Below are positions 1 through 8,349 of a DNA stretch of 64,000 bases, piece by piece. The stretch is taken from the NCBI GenBank assembly GCA_029263125.1, contig JAJCYD010000034.1:50469-114468 (forward strand), written 5' to 3'. The notes below the pieces were generated by a model that had not been told where the DNA came from, made no database searches, and was given only the letters and a program-made list of their open reading frames with translations. The first letter of the stretch is position 1; each line of letters begins with the position of its first letter. The position numbers were made by a program, and so were the translations under genes. The DNA comes from Solirubrobacteraceae bacterium (GTDB lineage: Bacteria; Actinomycetota; Thermoleophilia; Solirubrobacterales; Solirubrobacteraceae).

Positions 1-2
1 TG

Positions 3-143
3 CGCGGCAAGGTGAACTACCTGTGGCGACTGCGCGGCAAGACCGTGCGCAAGGCGGTGGTGCTGACGACGAAGGGGCACAGGTCCCGCGCCGGGACCTA
101 CCCCAAGAACTTCTCGGCGGCGACCTGCACGATCAAGTCCTAG
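3..143 (+). CDS. C-terminal end of an unrecognised protein (5' truncated by window edge)
   Basis: The first codons of the window are in frame with a TAG stop at 141-143 and read as a basic tail of about 46 residues that ends ATCTIKS. The residue mix (Tyr, Trp, Lys, two Thr-rich stretches) looks coding and unlike a random high-GC frame. No domain can be named from so short a piece. Its stop overlaps by about ten bases the stop of the convergent phosphodiesterase gene. The upstream part lies outside the window. Confidence 0.45.
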   Translation, partial: RGKVNYLWRLRGKTVRKAVVLTTKGHRSRAGTYPKNFSAATCTIKS

Positions 144-843
144 CGGGTGCGAACAGCCGGGGGTCGTTGGAGATCACCCCGCTGACGCCCATCCGCTCCA
201 GGCCGGCGATCCGCGTGCGATCGTCGACCGTCCACACGTAGAGCTCGCCGTCCTGCGCCCGGATGCTGCGGGCCAGCCGCGGCGTCGCCAGCCGCCAGTG
301 GGCCATCAGCGCGTCGATCTCCCCACGCCGGATGCGGTTCGCGGCGACCGACGGCAGCGCGCCGCGCATGTACTGCAGCAGGACGACGGCGGGCAACGCC
401 ACGACCGGGTTGCGCAGGGGGTCGCGCTGTAGCCGGGGGACCGACCAGCCGAGCCGGATGTGCGGGTGATGCTCGCGCAGGTGCGCCAGCGACGCCTCCT
501 CCATCGTGGAGATCAGGCTGCGCCCGACGAGGCCGTGCTCCTGCAGCGCGGCGGCAACACGGTCCTCGTAGCCGGCGAGCTTGAGGTCGACGATCAGGTC
601 GACGTTCGCATAGGCGGCGCCGGCGAAGTGGGCCAGGCCCTCGTGCAGGGTGTGGGGGCTGCGCCGCTGCGCGTCGGCGAAGTCGTGGGCGAGCAGCAGC
701 TCGCCGCTGCCGTCGGGGTGCTCGGCGATGACGTCGAACTCGATGGCCTCGACGCCGGCGTCGAGCGCCGCCTGGAAGGAGGCGAACGTGTTGCCCGGGG
801 CGATGTGGTCGGCGCCCTTGTGCCCGACGCGGCGCATGCTCAT
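133..843 (-). CDS. Glycerophosphodiester phosphodiesterase family protein
   Basis: Predicted GDPD-type TIM-barrel phosphodiesterase, which hydrolyses glycerophosphodiesters to an alcohol and glycerol 3-phosphate. The ATG at 843 is chosen because it overlaps the upstream gene's TGA (ATGA), giving 236 residues, close to the family's usual size. The N-terminus has HKGADHIAPGNT from His8, then EFDV and an AHD motif, and the C-terminus has WTVD followed by GVISNDPRLF; these match the catalytic His, the metal-binding acid, the second His and the C-terminal barrel strand. Two family positions differ: HKG replaces the usual HRG and PGNT replaces PENT, so one metal-ligand Glu is missing and activity or metal use could be altered. 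It is translationally coupled to the DNA glycosylase gene upstream, although no functional link is obvious. Confidence 0.85.
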   Translation of the reverse strand: MSMRRVGHKGADHIAPGNTFASFQAALDAGVEAIEFDVIAEHPDGSGELLLAHDFADAQRRSPHTLHEGLAHFAGAAYANVDLIVDLKLAGYEDRVAAALQEHGLVGRSLISTMEEASLAHLREHHPHIRLGWSVPRLQRDPLRNPVVALPAVVLLQYMRGALPSVAANRIRRGEIDALMAHWRLATPRLARSIRAQDGELYVWTVDDRTRIAGLERMGVSGVISNDPRLFAPART

Positions 844-1613
844 CGCTGACACCAGGGGCACCAGTAGGTGATGCGGTTGTCCTCACCCTGGCCGCGGCTA
901 CAGATCGCTTCGCCGCAGCGCGGGCACGGCCGGCCGGCGTTGGCGTAGACGACGCGGTGGTCGTCCTGCTTGCCGTCCAGCGCGGACTGCTGCATGCGCG
1001 GGCGGGTCTCGCTGACGATCCGCAGCGCCTCCTCGTCGCTGACCTCTCCCGTGACGCGCCACGGGTCGATTCCGGCCGCGAAGCAGCCCTCGCATTTCCA
1101 CAGGTTGCCGATTCCGGCGATCGTCTGCTGGCGCAGCAGCGCGTCACCGATCGGCCGGGTTTGGTCGTCGGCACGCAGGCGGGCGAGAAATCGCAGCTCG
1201 TCGAGCTCGTCGGCGAGGATGTCCGGGCCAAGGTCGGCGATGCGCCGATCTGAGCGCGTGCGCGCGTCGGTCATCAGCTCGAGCACGGGGCCGTCGAACT
1301 GCACGACCTCGCCACGCTCGGTGCGCAGAACCAGCCACGCGCGGCGACTGGCGCGCCGCCAGCGCTGGCCGTCGCGGTAGGCGCCCCACGAGCCGGTCAT
1401 GCGCAGATGCGAGTGGACGGTGAGCCCGCCATCGAAGCGCAGGAGCAGGTGCTTGCCGTGGACGTCGACGCTCGTCAGCGTCCGCCCTGCGAGCTTCTGC
1501 GCCCAGCGCTCGCCGCGCAGGCGCGGGCAGGGGTGCTCGATCTCGGGCACGAGGCCCTCGACGAGCGGGCGGATGCGCCGCGCCGCGTAGTGGATCGTGT
1601 CGCCCTCGGGCAT
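840..1613 (-). CDS. nei: Endonuclease VIII / formamidopyrimidine-DNA glycosylase family protein (Nei-like)
   Basis: Bifunctional DNA glycosylase/AP lyase of the Fpg/Nei family for base-excision repair of oxidised bases. The ATG at 1613 gives MPEGDTIHYAARR: Pro2 is the Schiff-base nucleophile and Glu3 the catalytic acid, and the family requires exactly this N-terminus, so longer upstream reading is rejected. The C-terminus carries a Cys4 zinc finger (CPRCGEAICSR, then CPWCQR at the very end) that enters DNA in Fpg/Nei. Length of 257 residues is normal for actinobacterial Nei proteins. Between them lies the helix-two-turn-helix region containing QTIAGIGNLWKCE. A TACGCT hexamer lies nine bases upstream of the ATG. 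Nei2-type rather than Fpg is favoured by the MPEGDT start. Confidence 0.9.
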   Translation of the reverse strand: MPEGDTIHYAARRIRPLVEGLVPEIEHPCPRLRGERWAQKLAGRTLTSVDVHGKHLLLRFDGGLTVHSHLRMTGSWGAYRDGQRWRRASRRAWLVLRTERGEVVQFDGPVLELMTDARTRSDRRIADLGPDILADELDELRFLARLRADDQTRPIGDALLRQQTIAGIGNLWKCEGCFAAGIDPWRVTGEVSDEEALRIVSETRPRMQQSALDGKQDDHRVVYANAGRPCPRCGEAICSRGQGEDNRITYWCPWCQR

Positions 1614-1622
1614 CGCCCGTCC

Positions 1623-1628
1623 AGCGTA
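1623..1628 (-). promoter_or_regulatory. Candidate leaderless -10 element for the Nei gene
   Basis: On the minus strand TACGCT ends nine bases before the ATG at 1613. There is no Shine-Dalgarno sequence in the gap. Confidence 0.4.
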
Positions 1629-1683
1629 GGGCTCACGCGGGATCGCCCGCCGGGCGCGATCCGGCCCGTAGGGAACACCGGTA

Positions 1684-1736
1684 CGGGGGTGTGTCGAATA
1701 CCCCTCGGCCCGCGCGTACCATTCGACACACCCCCG
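1684..1736. repeat. Perfect 16-bp inverted repeat in the VOC-Nei intergenic region
   Basis: The left arm CGGGGGTGTGTCGAAT (1684-1699) is the exact reverse complement of the right arm ATTCGACACACCCCCG (1721-1736), with a 21-base loop. A second small hairpin, CCCCGGC and GCCGGGG (1732-1738 and 1745-1751), overlaps its right edge. It sits downstream of the VOC gene and about 55 bases upstream of the Nei -10 element. No T-run follows on either strand, so it is not a standard intrinsic terminator; a stem that stabilises the VOC mRNA end or an operator are both possible. Confidence 0.7.
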
Positions 1737-1873
1737 GCTCGGAGGCCGGGGAGCGGGATCCAGGTGGAGAACGTTCGAGCAGATTCGCCTGACGCGACAG
1801 GGGACCGCAGCCCGATCAACGCTCACCGGGACTGTTCGCACCGATGCTCCTCACGGCCGATCCCGCGACGAGA

Positions 1874-2233
1874 TCAGGCCTGGGGCGCGTAGCGGCCGTG
1901 GAGCATGAGGTCGTTGCCGTCGGGATCGTTGAAGAAGGCCATCTTGCAGACCCCCGTATCCAACGTGTCGCCGAAGAACTCGACGCCCTTGGCCTCAAGC
2001 TCGGTGCGGGCGGCATCGACGTCGTCGACGTGCAGCGCCAGGTGGCCGTTCTTCTGCGGCGCGAACGGCATCCCGAACTTCTCCGGCTCCCAGATCCCAC
2101 AGCAGGTATCGCCGATCCAGAACTCGGCGGTTGCGTGCTCGTCGGGGCGCAGCCCGAGCGTGTCGACGTAGAACGTGCGTGAGCGCTCGGCATCCTGGGA
2201 TGGGACGCCGACGAAGTCCAGCTTGGTGATCAT
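1874..2233 (-). CDS. VOC (glyoxalase/bleomycin resistance) superfamily protein
   Basis: A 119-residue single-domain vicinal oxygen chelate protein. It begins MITKLDFVGVPSQD with the first beta strand of the fold, has FYVDTLGL, then GHLALHVDDVDAA (metal-site His in the second module) and ends FFNDPDGNDLMLHGRY. The usual DPDGNxxEL has Met in place of the metal-binding Glu, so it may be a binding protein or an enzyme with a modified metal site. The start at 2233 is supported by an AGGAG at the right distance, one of very few clear ribosome binding sites in the window. Substrate is unknown. Confidence 0.85.
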   Translation of the reverse strand: MITKLDFVGVPSQDAERSRTFYVDTLGLRPDEHATAEFWIGDTCCGIWEPEKFGMPFAPQKNGHLALHVDDVDAARTELEAKGVEFFGDTLDTGVCKMAFFNDPDGNDLMLHGRYAPQA

Positions 2234-2509
2234 CGTGTGCTCCTGGCTTGGTGGGGTCGGTTCGCCTGGCACCCTGACAGTGGTTTAGGCCAGCTCGTGA
2301 CCGGGATTGCCGGACGTGACCGCCAAGGCAGGAGGATGGCCATCAGCGCCGCTGGGCGATGTCGTCGCTGGGCGATGTCGTCGCTGTCCAGTCGCTCTTC
2401 TTGACCGGCTGGCGTACTCGGGTGAGATCGCCGCGGTCAGCGCGTTACGTGGCGGTACGGTGTGAGGCGAGATTTGCGTGGCGGCCGCCGTAGTCGCGAA
2501 GATGGGCGC
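2234..2509. other. Intergenic stretch with a 16-bp tandem duplication
   Basis: No gene is seen. GCTGGGCGATGTCGTC occurs twice head-to-tail at 2351-2366 and 2367-2382, followed by a further partial copy. The stretch lies between the VOC gene's start and the broken NTPase gene and may be residue of the same decayed locus. Confidence 0.6.
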
Positions 2510-3003
2510 ATGGACACCGGGCCATTTGTCGGTCGCGCTGCCGAGATGCGCGCGTGGAAGAGCATCCTGACCGCGTCACTGGACGCCGCTAAGGACGATC
2601 AAGGCACCGGTTCGTTCGTCGTGCTTGTCCACGGGATCGGAGGGATGGGCAAGTCGACGCTGTTGCGTCACATCGTCGACGAGATCAAAAAGGGCGCGCA
2701 GACCAGGCGGCGCCGCGCGCCGATGTCGATTCTGATCGACCTCGAGGACGAGCGCCGGCGCGTGCCCGATCGGTACCCGGCACTTGAGGGCCCGAGCGTC
2801 GGAACGTTGCTGTACGCCGTGGAGCGGGCCGTTTGCGCGTGCGGCTGGGCGGGCGCGCGGGGTGGGACTTCAGCCAGATCGTGGCACGCGCCGTGGACCA
2901 CGCGCACCCGGAGGCGGCGTGGCTGCCCGTGCTCGCCGATGTCGTCAGCGACCGTCAGGCCGCCGACGTTCTAGCTGCTTGGCCCGCGTGGCACATCGGC
3001 TAG
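2510..3003 (+). pseudogene. Broken P-loop NTPase gene (STAND/NB-ARC-like N-terminus, frameshifted and shortened)
   Basis: The ATG at 2510 opens MDTGPFVGRAAEM, the typical start of STAND-type ATPases (GREAEL-like), followed by HGIGGMGKSTLLRHIV, a Walker A loop. After about 110 residues the frame stops looking like protein (runs of Arg, Trp and Ser to the stop at 2974), while the neighbouring frame from about 2835 reads DFSQIVARAVDHAHPEAAWL and on to a TAG at 3001-3003, with good coding character. The simplest reading is one gene with a frameshift near 2820-2860 and a large internal loss, because STAND ATPases normally have several hundred more residues. Such proteins often act as signalling or defence NTPases, but no function can be claimed for this remnant. 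Confidence 0.6.
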
Positions 3004-3031
3004 GTCGGGTTCTGACGTTGCCTGGGTGCGT

Positions 3032-3484
3032 CTACCCCGGCGCGGGTTCGGGTCCGTCGGGGCCGGGGAGCCGGTCCAGGAGCTTCCACAGCGCCGCGCG
3101 CTGCGCCTTGCCTTCGGCGATGATCTCGTCGGTGCGACGATCGAGGCGATCGAGGTGGCGGTCGATGCGCTCGCCGTGGCGGTCGACACTCTGGGTGTTC
3201 CGGGCGAGCGACTGCGAGATCTCGCCGAGGATCCGCTCGTTGCGCAGGCTGTCCTGACGCCCCGCGAACCGCCAGTCCTCATACGTGCGGACCGACGCTT
3301 CGACAGCTTCGGTGCTGCGCTCGAGGTGCTCGTCGAGCTGTGCCGCGAACTCCGCGCCGCGCGCGAGATGCTCGGGCGAGAAATCCTGGATGCCCCGTTC
3401 GAGGTGCTCGTCGATCCGCGCCAGCAGCTCGTTGCCGCGCAGCACCTGGGCCTCGATCCGGGCCAGCCTGTCGTCATCGGACAT
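3032..3484 (-). CDS. Hypothetical coiled-coil protein
   Basis: A 150-residue, strongly charged protein from the ATG at 3484 (MSDDDRLARIEAQ). Heptad-like patterns repeat through nearly the whole length, for example NELLARIDEHLERGIQDF, then AQLDEHLERSTEAVEASV and VDRHGERIDRHLDRLDRRTD, so a long helical coiled coil or bundle is likely. There is no signal peptide or membrane segment. The repeat of DEHLER at two places suggests internal duplication. It lies directly downstream of the Lhr helicase gene on the same strand with a gap of 75 bases. Function unknown. Confidence 0.7.
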   Translation of the reverse strand: MSDDDRLARIEAQVLRGNELLARIDEHLERGIQDFSPEHLARGAEFAAQLDEHLERSTEAVEASVRTYEDWRFAGRQDSLRNERILGEISQSLARNTQSVDRHGERIDRHLDRLDRRTDEIIAEGKAQRAALWKLLDRLPGPDGPEPAPG

Positions 3485-3559
3485 CGGCGGATTGTCGCAG
3501 ACCACTTGTGACAGATGCAACGCGAAGCGCCACAGAACTGCGCTGTCTGGCACCCGGAT

Positions 3560-6500
3560 CTACGCGCTGAGCGTGAGCTTGCTTGGGCCGGCACGGAAGC
3601 CCAGCTCGACCAGCATCGGCTCGTGGCCGGAGCCCACGACCGGCTCGCCGTCGATGCGCTCCAGCGAGAGCTTGCGGCCGCGACCGCCCGCGGTGATGAA
3701 CTGCGCCAGCGCTTCGAAGGAGGGGCGCAGTCGTGGGTCGCCGGGGTCGACTAGCGTCGCGATCCCGCGTCCACCCTTCTCGACGTAGAGCACGGGCTCG
3801 GCGCCGCACAGCACGACGTAGGAGCCACGCACCCGCGCGGCGCGGCGCGACGGCGGCCGCGCGGAGCTCTCGCCGGCCGCGGAGTCGTCTCGCTTGGGCC
3901 ACGGCAGCGCGGCGCCGTAGGGCTGCGCTGGGTCTGTCGCGGCGAGCACGACCGGCGGCGCCTCCGCCACGTCACGCTGCGCGCGCAGGCGCTCGACGGC
4001 GCCCGGGAGCGCGAACTGCGCGCCTCCGAGACCTTCGACGAAGTAGCCGCGGCGGCAGACGCCGAGCGTTTCCAGCTGCGAGAGGGCGTCGTAGAGGATC
4101 GAGAAGCCTCCGGGGACGCCCTCGGCGAGCACCTGCTCGCGGGTGACGATGCCGTAGCGCTCGAGTAGCAGCTCGGCGAGCGTGCGGCGGTGCTGGCCGG
4201 GCTCAGGTTGGACGCGGAAGAGTGTGTCGGTCAGCGCCCAGCGGCCCTGGACGGTGGCCTGCGCACCGCTGCGTCGCGCGCCGAAGCGGCGGGCCGAGCC
4301 TTGGCGCGGCGCCCGTTGCGCTCGCGCCAGCGCTAGGCGGGGCGCGCGCAAGGGCGCGAACGCGTCGTTGGTGACCTCGCCCGCCCACACGAGATCCCAC
4401 AGCGCCTCCTGCAGTTGCTCGGGCGCGAGCTGCACCTCGGCGAGCAGGTCGGTGAAGAAGCAGGGCGACTGCGTCAGGCGCTCGCGCAGCAGGTCGTGCT
4501 CGGGCTCGGCGGGCGGCGCCGATCCGCGGGGCGGTGCGACGCGGCCGATCGCCTCGGCGTCCTCGCGGAAGTACAGCGCGACGCGGCCAGTGCTGCGCCC
4601 GAGCGTTCCGGCCCCGACCCACACGACCTCGCCGGAGGCGCAGAGCTGGTCCAGCCAGGTCGGCGAGTAGGCGCCGCTGCGGCGCGGCAGCACGTCGCGC
4701 TCCCAGACCTCCGCAGGCAGAGCGAGACCCTGAAGCGGCACGAGCACCTCACGCAGCCGGTCGATCCCGGCACCCGCGCTCGGATGGCGGTCGACGCCCT
4801 GCCAGGAGGGCAGGAAGGCCGCGAGCGCGCGCTGGTCGGCGGGCTCGATCTCCTTGCGCAGCGCCGCCAGCGAGGCGCGGCGCAGTCGGCGCAGGACCTC
4901 GGTGTCACACCACTCGGGCTCGCCCGGCCGCCCGCCGGGGCGCAGCTCGCCGCGAACCAGCCCGCCGTCGCGTTCGAGCGCCGTGAGCACCGCCGTCGGG
5001 TCGACGCCGTAGCGGGCGCGCAGCTCGCCGGTCGTGAACGGGCCGTGGGTGCGCGCGTAGCGGGCCACCAGCCGCGACAGCGCGTCGGGCACGTCGGCGG
5101 TGAAGGCGTCGGGCAGGCCGCCGGGCGGCACGGCGCCGAGCGCGTCGCGGTACAGGCCGGCGTCGTCGGCGGCGACCCAGCGCGGCTCGCCGCCGACGCG
5201 CAGGCGCACGGCGCGGCGCTCGGCGGCCAGCGCGTCGAGCATGGCGCCGGCTTCCTCGGGAGCGATGACGCGGTCGCGGACCTCCGCGGGCGTGAGATCG
5301 CCGAGGCGGCGCAGGACGTCGGCGAGCGCGTCGCGCGTCTCGGCCCGCGTGCGATCGGAGCGATGCTGCAGGTCCGCTTCGACCATCTCCAGCGCGCCGG
5401 GGTCGATGAGCTCGCGCAGCTCCTCCTGGCCGAGCAGCTCGCGCAAGAGATCGCGGTCAAGCGACAGCGCGGCGGCACGGCGCTCGGCGTTGGGCGCGTC
5501 GCCCTCGTACATGTAGGTCGCGACGTAGTCGAAGAGCAGCGAGGAGGCAAACGGCGAGGCGGTCTGCGTCTCGACCTCGACGAGCGACAGCTCGCGCGCG
5601 TGCAGGCCGCGCAGCAGCTCCTGCAGACCCGGCACGTCGAGCACGTCGCGCAGGCACTCACGGTAGGTCTCGAGGATGATCGGGAAGTCGGGGTAGCGCT
5701 TGGCGACCTCCAGCAGGTTCTGGGCCTTCAGGCGCTGCTGCCACAGCGGGGTGCGCCTGCCGGGGTAGGCGCGCGGGATCAGCAGCGCGCGGCCCGCGTT
5801 CTCTCTGAAGCGCGCGCCGAACAGGGCGCTGGCGGACAGCTCGGCGACGACGGCCTCCTGCACCTCGTCGGCTTCGAGCATGACGAGCTCGGCGCCCGGA
5901 GGGTCGTCGGCGTCGGGGAGGTGGACGATGATCCCGTCATCCGACCAGATCGCGTCGGACTCCAGGCCGTAGCGCTCGCGGATGCGCCTCGAGAGCGCCA
6001 GGCCCCACGCCGCGTGCACGCGGCCGCCGTACGGCGACAGGACGCACAGCCGCCAGTCGCCGATCTCGTCGCGGAAGCGCTCCACGACGATCGTCCGATC
6101 CGACGGGATCACGCGCGTGGCGGCCTGCTGCTCGGCGAGGTAGTCGAGCAGGTTCTTCGCCGCGAAGGCGTCGAGGTCGTAGTCGTCCTGGAGGGTCTGG
6201 GCGTCCTGGTCGACGGCCCAGCGGCTGAACGCGCCGATCGCCTTGCCGAGCTCCTTGGGACGCCCGACGCCATCCCCGCGCCAGAACGGCACCGCGCCCG
6301 GCGCGCCGGGCGCGGGCGTGACGATCACGCGGTCGCGGCCGATCTCCTCGATGCGCCAGGTCGACGCGCCGAGCAGGAACGTCTGGCCCGCGCGCGCCTC
6401 GTAGACCATCTCCTCATCCAGCTCGCCGACGCGGCGGCCGTCGGGCAGCACGACGCTGAACAGCCCGCGGTCGGGGATCGTCCCGGCGTTCGTGACGACG

Positions 6501-8026
6501 AGCTGGCGGGCGCCCTTGCGCGGGCGGATCGTGCCGGCGACGCGATCCCAGACGATCCGGGCGCGCAGCTCGCCGAACTCCGCCGACGGGTAGCGGCCGT
6601 CGAGCATGTCGAGCACGTTCTCAAGCAGCGCGCGCGACAGCTCGGCGTAGGAGTGCGTGCGCGTGACGAGCGCGTACAGGTCGTCGACGGATACGGCCCC
6701 GCCCACCCCGTCGTCGGGCGCGGACGTCGCGATCGCGACGATCTGCTGGGCGAGCACGTCCAGGGCGTTGCGCGGCACGACCGTCGGCTCGATCTCGCCG
6801 CCGCGCATGAGCTTGCAGACGACGGCGCACTCGAGCAGGTCGGCGCGGAACTTCGGGAAGATGGCGCCCTTGCTCGTGTCGCCGACGTTGTGGCCGGCGC
6901 GGCCGATGCGCTGCAGCCCGCGCGCGACGGACTTCGGCGACTCGACCTGCAGCACGAGGTCGACGGCGCCCATGTCGATGCCGAGCTCAAGCGACGACGT
7001 CGCGACGAGGCACGGCAGCTCGCCGGCCTTGAGCATCTCCTCGACGACGAGGCGCTCCTCGTGGGCCAGCGAACCGTGGTGCGCGCGGGCGATGTCGCGC
7101 GGGGGCTGATCCTCGGGCAGGTCGGCATTGGCGAGCTCGTTGAGGCGGATCGCGAGGCGCTCGGCGCCGCGGCGCGCGTTGACGAAGACGATCGTCGAGC
7201 GGTGCTCGCGGACGAGCTTGAGGATCTCCGGGTAGATCGCCGGCCAGATCGAGCGGCGCGTGGCCTCGCCGGAGATCAGCGGCTCCAGCGGATCGGTGGT
7301 CTGCGCGCCGGGCGCGGCCTGGTCGGGCTCGACCATCGATTCGACCGGAACGTGGATCTGCAGGTCCAGCGGCTTGCGGATGCCGGCGTCGACGATCCTG
7401 CAGGTCCGGCGCGGGCCGACCATGAAGCGCCCGACCTCTTCGAGCGGGTTCTGCGTGGCGGACAGCCCGATGCGCTGGGGCTCTCGGCCGTCGAGCTGCA
7501 GCGCCGCGAGCCGTTCGAGCGTCAGCGCGAGATGGGCGCCGCGCTTGGTCGCGGCGACCGCGTGGATCTCGTCGACGATCACCGCCTCGACGCCGGTCAG
7601 GATCTCGCGCGCGCCGCTTGAGAGCATGAGGTACAGCGACTCGGGCGTCGTGATGAGGATGTCGGGCGCCTTGCGGCGCATCGCGGCGCGGTCGCGCTGC
7701 GGGGTGTCGCCGGTGCGCACGCCGACCGTCAGATCCGAGCCGATGCCGCGCAGCGGCGCGCGCAGGTTGCGGTCGATGTCGTAGGCCAGCGCCTTCAGCG
7801 GCGAGACGTAGACCAGTCGAACGCTCCCGGTCGCAGGCTCGCGCGCGAGACGATCAAGCGCCCACAGGAACGCCGCCAGCGTCTTGCCCGAGCCCGTCGG
7901 CGCCGAGATCAGCGTGTGCTCGCCGGTCGCGATCGCCGGCCAGGCCTGCGCCTGGACCTCGGTGGGACCCTCGAAGGCGCGGTTGAACCACTCGCGAACC
8001 GTCGGGGTGAAGTGCGACAGCGGCAC
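3560..8026 (-). CDS. lhr: Lhr-type ATP-dependent DNA helicase
   Basis: A 1488-residue superfamily 2 helicase of the long Lhr family, which unwinds DNA and RNA:DNA duplexes 3'-5' and is tied to DNA repair. RecA1 carries the Walker A motif APTGSGKT (residues 42-49), DEIH (152-155) and SAT (189-191). RecA2 has VFVNARRGAERLA, ATSSLELGIDMG and the arginine-finger motif QRIGRAGH. A winged helix and the Lhr beta-barrel follow, then the long C-terminal region that distinguishes full-length Lhr from the core-only type. The start is GTG at 8026, with TAGCCT seven bases upstream and no ribosome site. The downstream coiled-coil gene may be co-transcribed. A very long open frame on the opposite strand is a compositional shadow. 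Confidence 0.95.
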   Translation of the reverse strand: MPLSHFTPTVREWFNRAFEGPTEVQAQAWPAIATGEHTLISAPTGSGKTLAAFLWALDRLAREPATGSVRLVYVSPLKALAYDIDRNLRAPLRGIGSDLTVGVRTGDTPQRDRAAMRRKAPDILITTPESLYLMLSSGAREILTGVEAVIVDEIHAVAATKRGAHLALTLERLAALQLDGREPQRIGLSATQNPLEEVGRFMVGPRRTCRIVDAGIRKPLDLQIHVPVESMVEPDQAAPGAQTTDPLEPLISGEATRRSIWPAIYPEILKLVREHRSTIVFVNARRGAERLAIRLNELANADLPEDQPPRDIARAHHGSLAHEERLVVEEMLKAGELPCLVATSSLELGIDMGAVDLVLQVESPKSVARGLQRIGRAGHNVGDTSKGAIFPKFRADLLECAVVCKLMRGGEIEPTVVPRNALDVLAQQIVAIATSAPDDGVGGAVSVDDLYALVTRTHSYAELSRALLENVLDMLDGRYPSAEFGELRARIVWDRVAGTIRPRKGARQLVVTNAGTIPDRGLFSVVLPDGRRVGELDEEMVYEARAGQTFLLGASTWRIEEIGRDRVIVTPAPGAPGAVPFWRGDGVGRPKELGKAIGAFSRWAVDQDAQTLQDDYDLDAFAAKNLLDYLAEQQAATRVIPSDRTIVVERFRDEIGDWRLCVLSPYGGRVHAAWGLALSRRIRERYGLESDAIWSDDGIIVHLPDADDPPGAELVMLEADEVQEAVVAELSASALFGARFRENAGRALLIPRAYPGRRTPLWQQRLKAQNLLEVAKRYPDFPIILETYRECLRDVLDVPGLQELLRGLHARELSLVEVETQTASPFASSLLFDYVATYMYEGDAPNAERRAAALSLDRDLLRELLGQEELRELIDPGALEMVEADLQHRSDRTRAETRDALADVLRRLGDLTPAEVRDRVIAPEEAGAMLDALAAERRAVRLRVGGEPRWVAADDAGLYRDALGAVPPGGLPDAFTADVPDALSRLVARYARTHGPFTTGELRARYGVDPTAVLTALERDGGLVRGELRPGGRPGEPEWCDTEVLRRLRRASLAALRKEIEPADQRALAAFLPSWQGVDRHPSAGAGIDRLREVLVPLQGLALPAEVWERDVLPRRSGAYSPTWLDQLCASGEVVWVGAGTLGRSTGRVALYFREDAEAIGRVAPPRGSAPPAEPEHDLLRERLTQSPCFFTDLLAEVQLAPEQLQEALWDLVWAGEVTNDAFAPLRAPRLALARAQRAPRQGSARRFGARRSGAQATVQGRWALTDTLFRVQPEPGQHRRTLAELLLERYGIVTREQVLAEGVPGGFSILYDALSQLETLGVCRRGYFVEGLGGAQFALPGAVERLRAQRDVAEAPPVVLAATDPAQPYGAALPWPKRDDSAAGESSARPPSRRAARVRGSYVVLCGAEPVLYVEKGGRGIATLVDPGDPRLRPSFEALAQFITAGGRGRKLSLERIDGEPVVGSGHEPMLVELGFRAGPSKLTLSA

Positions 8027-8033
8027 GCCGCTC

Positions 8034-8039
8034 AGGCTA
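8034..8039 (-). promoter_or_regulatory. Candidate leaderless -10 element for lhr
   Basis: On the minus strand TAGCCT ends seven bases before the GTG start at 8026. Confidence 0.45.
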
Positions 8040-8154
8040 GACGCTGGCGACCCCGCGGTCGCCTTGCGGGGCGCGAGGGTTTCCTGCCGAGAATGCGGGG
8101 AGGAGCGCCGATCGGACTTGCGCGCCGACCCCGTTTCGGTGTGACATCCGATGC

Positions 8155-8334
8155 ATGGTCGATGATCGCATCGTGCAGCCGCGGCAGATCTACGCGAGCA
8201 CGCTCACCCGGCGCGAGCGCCGGGCTCGTTGTCGTCCTCGCTCACACCGTTCGCTGAACCTCGCGTTGAGAACCGCTGCGGCGCTGTGCGCGGCGCTGTC
8301 GGTGCTGGCGATCGTCGTCCCCGGCCTGGCCTGA
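8155..8334 (+). CDS. Possible small membrane-anchored protein (59 aa)
   Basis: ATG at 8155 opens a 59-residue frame: a basic N-terminal half with RRERRARCRPRSHR and a C-terminal hydrophobic segment, AAALCAALSVLAIVVPGLA, that ends at the stop. This is the shape of a tail-anchored small protein. It is the only plausible gene in the 323 bases between lhr and ctaA, which otherwise hold the two outward promoters. No ribosome site is visible and no relative is recognised, so it may be spurious. Confidence 0.35.
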   Translation: MVDDRIVQPRQIYASTLTRRERRARCRPRSHRSLNLALRTAAALCAALSVLAIVVPGLA

Positions 8335-8349
8335 CTCCGCCCACCTGAC

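Noticed and set aside
1684..1751. Rho-independent terminator
   Set aside because: The stem is strong, but no T-tract follows on either strand and the loop is 21 bases long, so it is listed as an inverted repeat only.
4415..7621. A 1068-codon open frame opposite the helicase gene
   Set aside because: It lies wholly antisense to lhr, whose helicase motifs are complete. The translation is Arg/Ala/Gly/Asp-rich without domains, as expected for shadows in high-GC DNA.
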